DNA of 7,944 bases, taken from positions 1 through 7,944 of the forward strand of contig SLKF01000169.1 in assembly GCA_007134725.1 (NCBI GenBank), read 5' to 3'. Below are positions 1 through 5,887 of this stretch, piece after piece. Under the pieces are notes generated by a model, which was not told the DNA's origin, ran no database searches, and saw nothing but the letters and a program-made list of their open reading frames with translations. The stretch's first letter is position 1; each line of letters starts with the position of its first letter. A program made the translations under genes and the position numbers. This stretch comes from Clostridiales bacterium (lineage in GTDB: Bacteria > Bacillota > Clostridia > Peptostreptococcales > T1SED10-28).

Positions 1-57
1 TGGCTAGCCAATACTTATATTCCGGCTAAGGGAGAAAAAATGGGAGGTGCTCAATAA
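1..57 (+). CDS. nqrD: C-terminal end of an upstream NQR subunit, probably NqrD (partial)
   Basis: From base 1 a frame is open for 18 codons (beginning WLANTYIP, ending KMGGAQ) and stops at TAA 55-57. That TAA shares its last base with the ATG of nqrE (57-59), a TAATG junction typical of translationally coupled operon genes. The SD for nqrE (GGGAGGTG, 42-49) lies inside this tail. In known nqr operons the order is nqrA-B-C-D-E-F, so the gene just before nqrE should be nqrD, a six-helix membrane subunit homologous to NqrE. The visible residues are too few and too variable to prove this. The assignment rests on position and on the absence of any other frame running into nqrE. Confidence 0.55.
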   Translation, partial: WLANTYIPAKGEKMGGAQ

Positions 58-644
58 TGGATATTAATCCGATGACGATTCTGATTGCTTCAATCTTTAC
101 CAATAACATGATTTTAGCCAATTTCTTAGGGATGTGTTCCTTTATTGCAGTATCCAAGGAGATTAAAACTTCCTTAGGTCTTGGTCAGGCGGTAACTTTT
201 GTTTTAACCGGAACCTCCATCATCAATTACTTAATCTATACTTATTTGTTAGAGCCCTTTGGTCTGGAGTATCTACGATTTATCGTATTCATCATCACTA
301 TAGCCGCCTTTGTACAATTGGTGGAAATGATCATCGAGCGATATGTTCCCACACTGTATTACTCCCTTGGGATCTTCCTTCCATTGATCACGGTAAACTG
401 TGCTATCCTTGGGGTTTCTTTGTTTATGGTTATACGGGAGTATACTTTACTGCAATCCTTAGCCTTCGGTATCGGTTCCGGTCTTGGTTGGACCTTAGCC
501 ATCGTGGCTTTGGCTGCTATTCGTCAAAAGATCAAAAATGCACCAGTTCCTAAGGGATTACAAGGAGCCGGCGTAACCTTAATTATCACAGGACTGATGG
601 CCTTAGCTTTTATCGGCCTTTCCGGTGTCGTCACAATACAATAA
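57..644 (+). CDS. nqrE: Na+-translocating NADH:quinone oxidoreductase subunit E
   Basis: This 195-residue, very hydrophobic protein with about six predicted membrane helices belongs to the NqrD/NqrE/RnfA/RnfE family. It is an integral subunit of the redox-driven Na+ pump in the cytoplasmic membrane. NqrE signatures are visible: NNMILANFLGMCSF near residues 16-29, LGIFLPLITVNCAILG at 104-119, and GSGLGWTLAIVALA at 140-153. The GSGxGW stretch matches NqrE better than RnfA, which has a different motif there. Cys27 and Cys115 correspond to the paired cysteines that, with those of NqrD, hold an iron-sulfur centre within the membrane in known NQR. Length agrees with the family (about 195-200 residues). 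The start is supported by GGGAGGTG 7 nt upstream and by overlap with the preceding stop. nqrF follows after 13 nt. Confidence 0.93.
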   Translation: MDINPMTILIASIFTNNMILANFLGMCSFIAVSKEIKTSLGLGQAVTFVLTGTSIINYLIYTYLLEPFGLEYLRFIVFIITIAAFVQLVEMIIERYVPTLYYSLGIFLPLITVNCAILGVSLFMVIREYTLLQSLAFGIGSGLGWTLAIVALAAIRQKIKNAPVPKGLQGAGVTLIITGLMALAFIGLSGVVTIQ

Positions 645-645
645 G

Positions 646-653
646 GGAGGTGA
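646..653 (+). promoter_or_regulatory. Strong SD that sets the nqrF start
   Basis: GGAGGTGA here is a full match to the anti-SD end of 16S rRNA and lies 4 nt before ATG 658-660. It sits immediately after the nqrE stop (642-644). It decides the nqrF start at 658 over an in-frame ATG at 625, which would add 11 polar residues in front of the membrane anchor and overlap nqrE. Confidence 0.85.
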
Positions 654-657
654 CCAA

Positions 658-1764
658 ATGACGACGATTTTTACCACAATACTGATTATCACAGGAATTA
701 CCACCACCTTAGCCATATTGATCACCTTTGCCAACGCCTTTATCGCCGATTATGGAGAAAAGAAAATACTCATTAATAACGATAAGGAATTCATCGTAGA
801 AGGGGGCAAGAGTATTCTAGGGGCCCTGGTGGATAATAAAATCTTCATTCCCTCTGCCTGCGGAGGAAAGGGAAGTTGCGGTTACTGTAAAGCAAAAGTA
901 ACCGAAGGCGGCGGTCCCATCTTAGCCACCGAGCTCTCTTATCTTACCGAGGAGGATCAGGAAAATGATGTCCGTCTTACCTGTCAGGTGAAGGTTAAAG
1001 AAGATATGAAAATCGAAATTCCCGAAGAGCTGTTTAATGTGAAACAGTTCCAGGGTAAAGTAGTATTTTCCAAGGATTTAACCGATAAGATCAAGCATCT
1101 TCGAATCAAAATTACCGACGGACAGGAAATCGAATTTAAACCGGGACAATATGTCCAACTCTTAGCCCCTCCCTATCCGGGAAATGCGGAAGAAGTTTTC
1201 AGAGCCTACTCCGTGGCCTCCTCACCCAGCCAAAAAGATCAAATTGATCTGATCATCGGTTATGTGGAGGAAGGACTGGTTACCACCTATGTCCATGAAC
1301 ACTTGTCTGAAGGAGATGAAATAATTTTCAACGGACCCTTTGGAGACTTTTACTTAAATGAGGACTCCCACAGTGATATGTATCTGGTGGCCATCGGTAC
1401 GGGTATGGCGCCTCTTCGAAGCATACTTCATTATATGAATGAAAATAAGATCGAGCGACGGGTTCGTTACTACTTTGGTGCCCGTAAACCGGAAGATCTG
1501 TTTATGGTAGAAGAAATGGAAAAACTGGAAGAAGAAATGTACGATTATAAATTCATTCCGGTTCTCTCCCGAGCGGAAGAAGGACAGTGGGATGGTGAAA
1601 CCGGAAGAGTTACGGACCTTGTGAATAAATATTTGGAGGACAAGGCGGATAGAGAATGCGAAGCTTATCTATGCGGTAGTGCTCCAATGATTGATTCAAC
1701 GGAAAAAGCCTTAGTGGAAAAAGGATTAAAAGAAGACAAAGTCTTCTACGATAAATTTGATTAA
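658..1764 (+). CDS. nqrF: Na+-translocating NADH:quinone oxidoreductase subunit F (NADH dehydrogenase/reductase subunit)
   Basis: This 368-residue protein is the NADH-oxidising entry point of the NQR complex. It takes hydride from NADH onto FAD and passes electrons singly through a 2Fe-2S centre into the membrane subunits. In order: an N-terminal membrane anchor (residues about 4-30); a plant-type ferredoxin domain with Cys68, Cys74, Cys77 (C-x5-C-x2-C) and Cys109 as cluster ligands; an FAD-binding barrel with RAYSVAS at 182-188; and an NADH domain with GTGMAPLRS at 247-255 and CGSAPM at 339-344. It ends in YDKFD. It is shorter than the roughly 400-residue proteobacterial NqrF, and the CGSAPM/YDKFD ending resembles forms from anaerobes (from memory). 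The domain order anchor-ferredoxin-FNR with NqrE beside it makes NqrF far more likely than a soluble oxygenase reductase. Probably the last gene of the operon, with a terminator 63 nt downstream. Confidence 0.92.
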   Translation: MTTIFTTILIITGITTTLAILITFANAFIADYGEKKILINNDKEFIVEGGKSILGALVDNKIFIPSACGGKGSCGYCKAKVTEGGGPILATELSYLTEEDQENDVRLTCQVKVKEDMKIEIPEELFNVKQFQGKVVFSKDLTDKIKHLRIKITDGQEIEFKPGQYVQLLAPPYPGNAEEVFRAYSVASSPSQKDQIDLIIGYVEEGLVTTYVHEHLSEGDEIIFNGPFGDFYLNEDSHSDMYLVAIGTGMAPLRSILHYMNENKIERRVRYYFGARKPEDLFMVEEMEKLEEEMYDYKFIPVLSRAEEGQWDGETGRVTDLVNKYLEDKADRECEAYLCGSAPMIDSTEKALVEKGLKEDKVFYDKFD

Positions 1765-1774
1765 ATACTAATTG

Positions 1775-1817
1775 GTTAATCATCATTAGGCAGTAGGCAG
1801 TTAGATTCTTGATTAAC
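1775..1817. repeat. Short inverted repeat flanking a heptamer tandem repeat
   Basis: Between the nqrF stop and the terminator, GTTAATCA (1775-1782) is matched by TGATTAAC (1810-1817), an 8-bp inverted repeat around a 27-nt spacer. Inside the spacer AGGCAGT occurs twice in tandem (1788-1794 and 1795-1801). The arrangement could be a copy of a small intergenic repeat family or chance in AT-rich DNA. No coding potential is seen. Confidence 0.4.
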
Positions 1818-1827
1818 ACTAACAGGT

Positions 1828-1863
1828 AAAAAGGTTGCCCCAATGAACCGGGGCAACCTTTTT
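1828..1863. terminator. Bidirectional intrinsic terminator between the convergent operons
   Basis: AAGGTTGCCCC (1831-1841) pairs perfectly with GGGGCAACCTT (1850-1860) around an 8-nt loop. The A run 1828-1830 and T run 1861-1863 extend the stem to 14 bp. On the + strand the GC-rich stem ends in TTTTT (1859-1863). On the - strand it also ends in TTTTT (complement of 1828-1832). It lies 63 nt after the nqrF stop and 47 nt beyond the aminotransferase stop, so it can end both transcripts. Confidence 0.92.
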
Positions 1864-1910
1864 ATTGCGCATTTTTTCGCTTTCCAGCTTTGGAATGGAT
1901 TTCAGATTCA

Positions 1911-3107
1911 TCACTCCGATTCATTTGTTTTCGATTTTTTCAAACAGCTTTCAAATACCGTTAAAAACTCCCGAATTTCCTCCTCGTTGATGATCAGCGG
2001 CGGCAAGAGTCTCAGCACATTCTGAGCTGCAATATTAACTAATACCCCTTGCTCCAGAAAACGGTCCTTCAGCTTTGAAGGATCTTCTTTGATCTCGATT
2101 CCCATCATCAGACCCTTGCCCCGAATCTCACCAATACTTTCAGGAAACCGTTCCTGCAAGTCTTTAAGTCCTTCCATCAACAACCGACTTTTCCCCTCCA
2201 CAGTGACCAAAAATTCTTCATCAATAATCTCCAGCACTTTCCTTCCCATGGCCGCACTTAAGGGGCTGGGACCAAAGGTGGTGCCATGATCTCCCGGTAA
2301 AAAATATCCGTCGATATTTTCATGAACCAGGATCCCTCCCAAAGGATTTCCTCCTCCGATGGCCTTGGCAAAGATTACCATATCCGGTGTCAGATCGTAG
2401 TGCTGATAGGCAAAAAACTTTCCGGTTCTGCCGATGCCGGTTTGGATTTCATCGATACAAAGAATCACCTCGTACTTTTCACAAAGCTTGGAAATCCGTT
2501 TCATATCTTCCCGGGGGGTGACCTCGATACCCCCACTGCCGCTCACCAGTTCAAGAATGATCCCGACGGGTCGCTCCTTTTGAAATAGAGACTCTAGGTC
2601 CCCTAGGTCCCTTCTTGACACTTCATACACCGGGTAATCAGCTACGGGAAAATCTTTGGATACGGAAGGAATACGGGTAAGTCCCAGAGCCCCTAAGGTT
2701 CTGCCGTGAAAACTTCCCGACAGGGAAACGATGCCCCGTCGTCCCTTTTTCTTCCCGATGTTAAACAGATATTTGATCGCCGCTTCCACCCCTTCGGTAC
2801 CAGAATTCGTAAAGAAAACCTTTCCCGGAAAGCTCCGTGAAACCAGGGCTTCTCCCAGGGCTATTCCCTGTTTGCAGTAAAAGAAATTAGAAATATGCAG
2901 GTGCTTTTCCAACTGCTTTTTCCCTTCCCGGACCAGTTCCGGATGACAGTGACCCAGGGCATTGACCGCAAGTCCCGAGAACATATCCAGAAACTGCTTT
3001 CCCGACTCATCATACAGGTAACAGCCCTTACCATGGCTTACGACCAAGGGCATACGGTTGTAGGTATTCAATATGGTCTTTTCTTCTCTATCGATCCATT
3101 TCTCCAT
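1911..3107 (-). CDS. Class-III PLP aminotransferase, ArgD-like; candidate N-acetyl-LL-diaminopimelate aminotransferase
   Basis: This 398-residue fold-type I PLP enzyme of the acetylornithine/ornithine aminotransferase family has the usual family length. Visible motifs are NSGTEGVEAAIK (101-112, phosphate side), FHGRT (133-137), IDEIQTGIGRTG (218-229, with Asp219 for the PLP ring nitrogen), AKAIGGGNPLGG (247-258, Lys248 as Schiff base), HGTTFG (274-279) and LRLLPPLI (365-372, Arg366 for substrate carboxylate). Two conserved motifs are altered: the usual EPVQGEGG is ELVSGSGG (186-193), losing its second Glu, and FGGNPL is FGPSPL. ArgD enzymes of E. coli also transaminate N-succinyl-DAP. Here the gene closes a dap/lys operon directly after dapH and lysC with no arg gene nearby, so I infer the acetyl-DAP step. 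Its ATG lies inside lysC (20-nt overlap) with GGAGG 6 nt upstream. A bona fide ArgD remains possible. Confidence 0.8.
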   Translation of the reverse strand: MEKWIDREEKTILNTYNRMPLVVSHGKGCYLYDESGKQFLDMFSGLAVNALGHCHPELVREGKKQLEKHLHISNFFYCKQGIALGEALVSRSFPGKVFFTNSGTEGVEAAIKYLFNIGKKKGRRGIVSLSGSFHGRTLGALGLTRIPSVSKDFPVADYPVYEVSRRDLGDLESLFQKERPVGIILELVSGSGGIEVTPREDMKRISKLCEKYEVILCIDEIQTGIGRTGKFFAYQHYDLTPDMVIFAKAIGGGNPLGGILVHENIDGYFLPGDHGTTFGPSPLSAAMGRKVLEIIDEEFLVTVEGKSRLLMEGLKDLQERFPESIGEIRGKGLMMGIEIKEDPSKLKDRFLEQGVLVNIAAQNVLRLLPPLIINEEEIREFLTVFESCLKKSKTNESE

Positions 3108-3585
3108 TGTCTTCCTCCAGACTAAAGGCTTCTCCGATCCTTCGGATGGCCTCTTTTTCGTACCTCGCCTCCACCACCCAGCTAATGCTGATTTCCGAGG
3201 TGGTGACCATTTTTATCGGAATATGATTCTTTGCCATGGTCTGAAAAACCTTTGCGGCCACCCCGGAATGACTGCGCATTCCAAGACCCACCACAGAGAT
3301 TTTGGCAATATCTTCATTAAAATCCATTTTGGTATGGGGATTGACTCCCTCCCACTGCTCAATGAGTTTTCTTCCCTTCTCCTTATCCGCTTTAGGAAGA
3401 GTGAAACTGACGTTCATTAAATCCTCATTCACCACCATTTGTGAGATCATATCCACGTTGATGTTTTCTTTTCCAAGATGGGAAAAAAGATTATATAAAT
3501 GATCAATCCTGGGATCCAAATGATGAATGGTAATTTGCACATCCTCCAAACTGGAGGTGATACCGGTAATAACTGCTTCTTCCAT
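3088..3585 (-). CDS. lysC: Putative internal lysC product: aspartokinase beta subunit (ACT domains only)
   Basis: Codon 246 of lysC is ATG (3585-3583 on the - strand), preceded by a perfect AAGGAGG (plus-strand 3591-3597) with a 5-nt spacer. Starting there in frame gives 165 residues that comprise just the two ACT domains. B. subtilis aspartokinase II is known to be an alpha2beta2 enzyme whose beta chain arises from an internal in-frame start at the same relative place, at the junction between kinase and regulatory domains. The position and SD strength suggest the arrangement is shared. The SD could also be a by-product of the Lys-Glu-Glu-Lys codons, so translation from it is inference. Confidence 0.6.
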   Translation of the reverse strand: MEEAVITGITSSLEDVQITIHHLDPRIDHLYNLFSHLGKENINVDMISQMVVNEDLMNVSFTLPKADKEKGRKLIEQWEGVNPHTKMDFNEDIAKISVVGLGMRSHSGVAAKVFQTMAKNHIPIKMVTTSEISISWVVEARYEKEAIRRIGEAFSLEEDNGEMDR

Positions 3586-4320
3586 TTTCTCCTCCTTATC
3601 TTCGATCATGGTACCGGGGCTATTGGAAAAAGTGGAGGCCACATAAACCGGGATACCGTATTTCCCCGCTAATTCCACTGCTCTGGGATGAATGACGCCT
3701 GCCCCCAGACTGGATAGCTCCATCATTTCCTGATAGCCGATACGGTTTATTTTCCTTGCCTTGGGAAGTTTTCTGGGATCTCCGGTGAAAATTCCTTCCA
3801 CATCGGTATAGATCTCGCATCTTGCCTCTAGTATACAGGCCAAGGCTACGGCGGAGGTATCGGACCCTCCTCTTCCCAAGGTGGTGTAATCCCGCTGTTC
3901 ATTGATTCCCTGAAACCCTGCCACCACGATAACCTCATGGTCCTCGAAGGCAGTAAGAATCTTTTGTTGATCGATCTTTTTAATTTTTGCATTTTGGTGG
4001 AGGGCCGTGGTTTCAATCCCCAGCTGATAGCCGGTATAGGATATGGCCCGGCAACCCTGATCGATTAAAGCCATGGTCAGTAGGGAAATGGAGGTTTGCT
4101 CTCCCGTAGCCAAGAGCATATCCATTTCCCTGGGTGAGGGTTTATCGGAGATCCCCCGTGCGAGGGTGATCAGATCGTTGGTGGCGGACCCCATGGCGGA
4201 AAGTACCACCAGAATTTTATATCCCTCTTCGGTTTTTTTCTTGATCTTATTTCCGATCTCTTTGATTTTCTCCAGACTTCCCACGGAGGTTCCCCCGTAT
4301 TTTTGTACCAATATATTCAT
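3088..4320 (-). CDS. lysC: Aspartate kinase (monofunctional, ACT-domain regulated)
   Basis: Cytosolic ATP:L-aspartate 4-phosphotransferase, first committed step to lysine, diaminopimelate, threonine and methionine. The 410 residues match the roughly 400-410 of monofunctional aspartokinases. The kinase domain (about 1-235) shows KYGGTSVG (7-14), ATGEQ (71-75), GRGGSDTSAVALA (149-161), YTDVEGIFTGDPR (171-183) and LGAGVIHPRAVELA (205-218). Two ACT domains follow: the first about 252-320, the second about 338-405 with SVVGLGMRSHSGVA (342-355) and TTSEISIS (373-380). The loop of ACT1 reads LDPRID instead of the usual D-x-P-G, so effector binding may differ. The start is supported by GAGGAG 8 nt upstream, embedded at the end of dapH (5-nt gap). 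An internal SD and ATG at codon 246 suggest a separate beta subunit, as in B. subtilis LysC. The 3' end overlaps the aminotransferase by 20 nt. Confidence 0.94.
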   Translation of the reverse strand: MNILVQKYGGTSVGSLEKIKEIGNKIKKKTEEGYKILVVLSAMGSATNDLITLARGISDKPSPREMDMLLATGEQTSISLLTMALIDQGCRAISYTGYQLGIETTALHQNAKIKKIDQQKILTAFEDHEVIVVAGFQGINEQRDYTTLGRGGSDTSAVALACILEARCEIYTDVEGIFTGDPRKLPKARKINRIGYQEMMELSSLGAGVIHPRAVELAGKYGIPVYVASTFSNSPGTMIEDKEEKMEEAVITGITSSLEDVQITIHHLDPRIDHLYNLFSHLGKENINVDMISQMVVNEDLMNVSFTLPKADKEKGRKLIEQWEGVNPHTKMDFNEDIAKISVVGLGMRSHSGVAAKVFQTMAKNHIPIKMVTTSEISISWVVEARYEKEAIRRIGEAFSLEEDNGEMDR

Positions 4321-4325
4321 CAGAA

Positions 4326-5048
4326 TTACTCCTCGGAGAGGGATCTAAGGGCGGCTACGATTTCAGTCTTACCCCTTGTTTGATCATCCAGGGTTTTAAT
4401 GGCCTTCGCCGGCATTCCCGCCACCACGGTGTTCGGTGCCACGTCCTTGGTAACCACGGCTCCCGCCGCAACCACAGCTCCTTTGCCCACGCGAACCCCT
4501 TCTAGAATTACGGCATTGGCTCCTATTACCACTCCGTCTTCAATCACCACGGGATCCGCGGATGGAGGTTCAATCACCCCTGCAATCACGGCTCCCGCAC
4601 CAATGTGGCAGTCTTCTCCGATGGTACCCCGACCACCGATGACCACATTCATATCCACCATGGTTCGCTTACCGATTACGGCTCCGATATTGATCATGGC
4701 TCCCATCATGATCACTGCATTCTCCCCGATGTCCACTTTCTCCCGAATCACGGCTCCCGGCTCAATTCGAGCTTTCTGGGAAGGATAGTCCAGAAGGGGG
4801 ACTCCCGAGAAGCACCGATCACTTTCCACCCGGTATCGTACAATACGGGACTTTTCTTTTTCTAAAAAAATCCGTACTTCTTTCCAGTCTCCGAACAGTA
4901 CCCCGGAGTTTCCTTCGAAGTAAGGCTCGATATTATACTCCACCACCTTAATATTTTCCAAATCCCCGGCAAGATAAACCTTGACCGGAGTTTTCTTCTC
5001 ACTTGTAGCAATATAATCAATAATTTCCTGTGCCTTCATTGGTTCCAT
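4326..5048 (-). CDS. dapH: 2,3,4,5-Tetrahydropyridine-2,6-dicarboxylate N-acetyltransferase
   Basis: Transfers an acetyl group from acetyl-CoA to tetrahydrodipicolinate, giving N-acetyl-2-amino-6-oxopimelate and committing the pathway to the acetylase branch. The 240 residues match DapH (about 235-240) and not the longer succinyl enzyme DapD (about 275). The N-terminal domain (1-90, beginning [12 protein letters not shown]) is the DapH-specific cap. From about 93 to 215 imperfect hexapeptide repeats form a left-handed beta-helix, including [28 protein letters not shown] and [19 protein letters not shown]. The insert [20 protein letters not shown] (159-178) is a strong DapH hallmark. Such enzymes work as trimers with CoA bound between helices. 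The start at 5048 has AAGGAG 8 nt upstream; an in-frame ATG three codons later is less well placed. lysC begins 5 nt after the stop, with its SD inside the end of this gene. Confidence 0.95.
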   Translation of the reverse strand: MEPMKAQEIIDYIATSEKKTPVKVYLAGDLENIKVVEYNIEPYFEGNSGVLFGDWKEVRIFLEKEKSRIVRYRVESDRCFSGVPLLDYPSQKARIEPGAVIREKVDIGENAVIMMGAMINIGAVIGKRTMVDMNVVIGGRGTIGEDCHIGAGAVIAGVIEPPSADPVVIEDGVVIGANAVILEGVRVGKGAVVAAGAVVTKDVAPNTVVAGMPAKAIKTLDDQTRGKTEIVAALRSLSEE

Positions 5049-5152
5049 TGTAATGTCTCCTTTTTCGGTTTTTTGTTTATTCTTCTGTCTTAAAGATTTT
5101 TTCTATACAATCTATGGCTTTATCTCCAGGGTTATCTACAGATGATTCCCTT
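5049..5152 (-). other. dapB-dapH intergenic stretch with an unexplained open frame
   Basis: These 104 nt hold the dapH SD (AAGGAG, plus-strand 5057-5062) and no hairpin terminator that I can see. In the frame +1 to dapB, a run of 32 sense codons from the end of dapB (about 5175) to a TAA at 5077-5079 reads like a natural protein tail (ending [15 protein letters not shown]). It contains no ATG and no preceding SD. It may be a gene remnant, a frameshifted dapB extension or chance. Confidence 0.35.
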
Positions 5153-5887
5153 TTATCCTTCCGTTTGAGTTTGATTCAATACATCTTCCATGCCATAGAG
5201 GCCTGGGGACTGATTGACCAAAAATTTTCCCGCTTTTAGGGCCCCACGGGCAAAGACTTTTCGGTCCATGGCTTCATGGGATAGGGTGATCTGTTCCAAC
5301 TCATCAATAAAGTGCACATGATGCACCCCTTTAATGTCTCCCCCTCTTATGGCGTGGACGCCGATTTCTCCGGTCTCCCGAGGACTCTCTCCCTGCCGTC
5401 CGTAAACGATTTTTCGCTTTTCCTGAAGTCCTTCTTCCACGGATTCTACCAAGGATTTTGCACTGCCCGAAGGAGCGTCCTTTTTTCTTCGGTGATGGGA
5501 CTCCACAATTTCAATGTCCATGTCTTTTCCTAAGGCCCTGGCACTTTGTTTTACCAGGGAAAACAGCAAATTCATTCCCATGGAGGTGTTGGAGGCCTGC
5601 AGTACCGGGATTTTTATCGAAGCCCGGTCAATATCCTCTTGTTGCTCTTCACTAAAGCCCGTGGTGGCCATTACCAACGGGGTCCCGGTTTTCAGTGCAA
5701 AAGTTAATAGTTTTCCCAAGCTGGAAGGATGGGAAAAATCAATGATCACATCCATATTTTCATCCAAGGTGTTAACATCGGTTTTTGAATCCACTCCTTG
5801 AATTTCCGTCCAATAAGCATCTTCCCGACCCAAGGCTTCGATGTTTTTACCCATGGTTCCACTAATGCCCCAAATCAGTAATTTCAT
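5153..5887 (-). CDS. dapB: 4-Hydroxy-tetrahydrodipicolinate reductase
   Basis: Cytosolic NAD(P)H-dependent reductase converting the DapA product to tetrahydrodipicolinate, the substrate of DapH. The 244 residues are slightly short for the family (roughly 215-270) but all landmarks are present. These are a dinucleotide-binding loop GISGTMG at 7-13 (usually GxxGRMG), VDSK at 32-35 where cofactor preference is set, ATTGFS at 74-79, SNTSMGMN at 99-106, and the catalytic and substrate motif SHHRRKKDAPSGSA at 130-143. In the latter, His131, His132 and Lys135 align with the E. coli active site, followed by IRGGDIKGVHHVHF (180-193). The ending near GLYGMEDVL is where the family normally stops. Its ATG overlaps the dapA stop as ATGA, with a modest SD (GAGGGG, 6 nt upstream), so translation is probably coupled to dapA. 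Cofactor choice is not resolved by sequence. Confidence 0.94.
   Translation of the reverse strand: MKLLIWGISGTMGKNIEALGREDAYWTEIQGVDSKTDVNTLDENMDVIIDFSHPSSLGKLLTFALKTGTPLVMATTGFSEEQQEDIDRASIKIPVLQASNTSMGMNLLFSLVKQSARALGKDMDIEIVESHHRRKKDAPSGSAKSLVESVEEGLQEKRKIVYGRQGESPRETGEIGVHAIRGGDIKGVHHVHFIDELEQITLSHEAMDRKVFARGALKAGKFLVNQSPGLYGMEDVLNQTQTEG

Noticed and set aside
57..644. RnfA instead of NqrE
   Set aside because: The GSGLGW and LAIVALA motifs and the NqrF neighbour favour NqrE; RnfA would be accompanied by rnfB, not by a ferredoxin-FAD-NADH reductase.
625..657. Longer nqrF start at ATG 625 inside nqrE
   Set aside because: A near-perfect SD lies right before ATG 658, and the extra 11 polar residues would precede the membrane anchor without family support.
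1610..1843. 77-codon - strand frame opposite the nqrF end and through the terminator
   Set aside because: It runs through the terminator hairpin, has no convincing SD, and is antisense to well-supported NqrF sequence.
2895..3420. + strand frames opposite the aminotransferase and lysC
   Set aside because: They are antisense shadows of strongly conserved enzymes and show no recognisable protein features.
4399..4788. 129-codon + strand frame opposite dapH, rich in Ala, Pro and Thr
   Set aside because: It is the antisense of the hexapeptide-repeat region, whose periodic Gly/Ala/Val/Ile codons give an open, low-complexity opposite frame.
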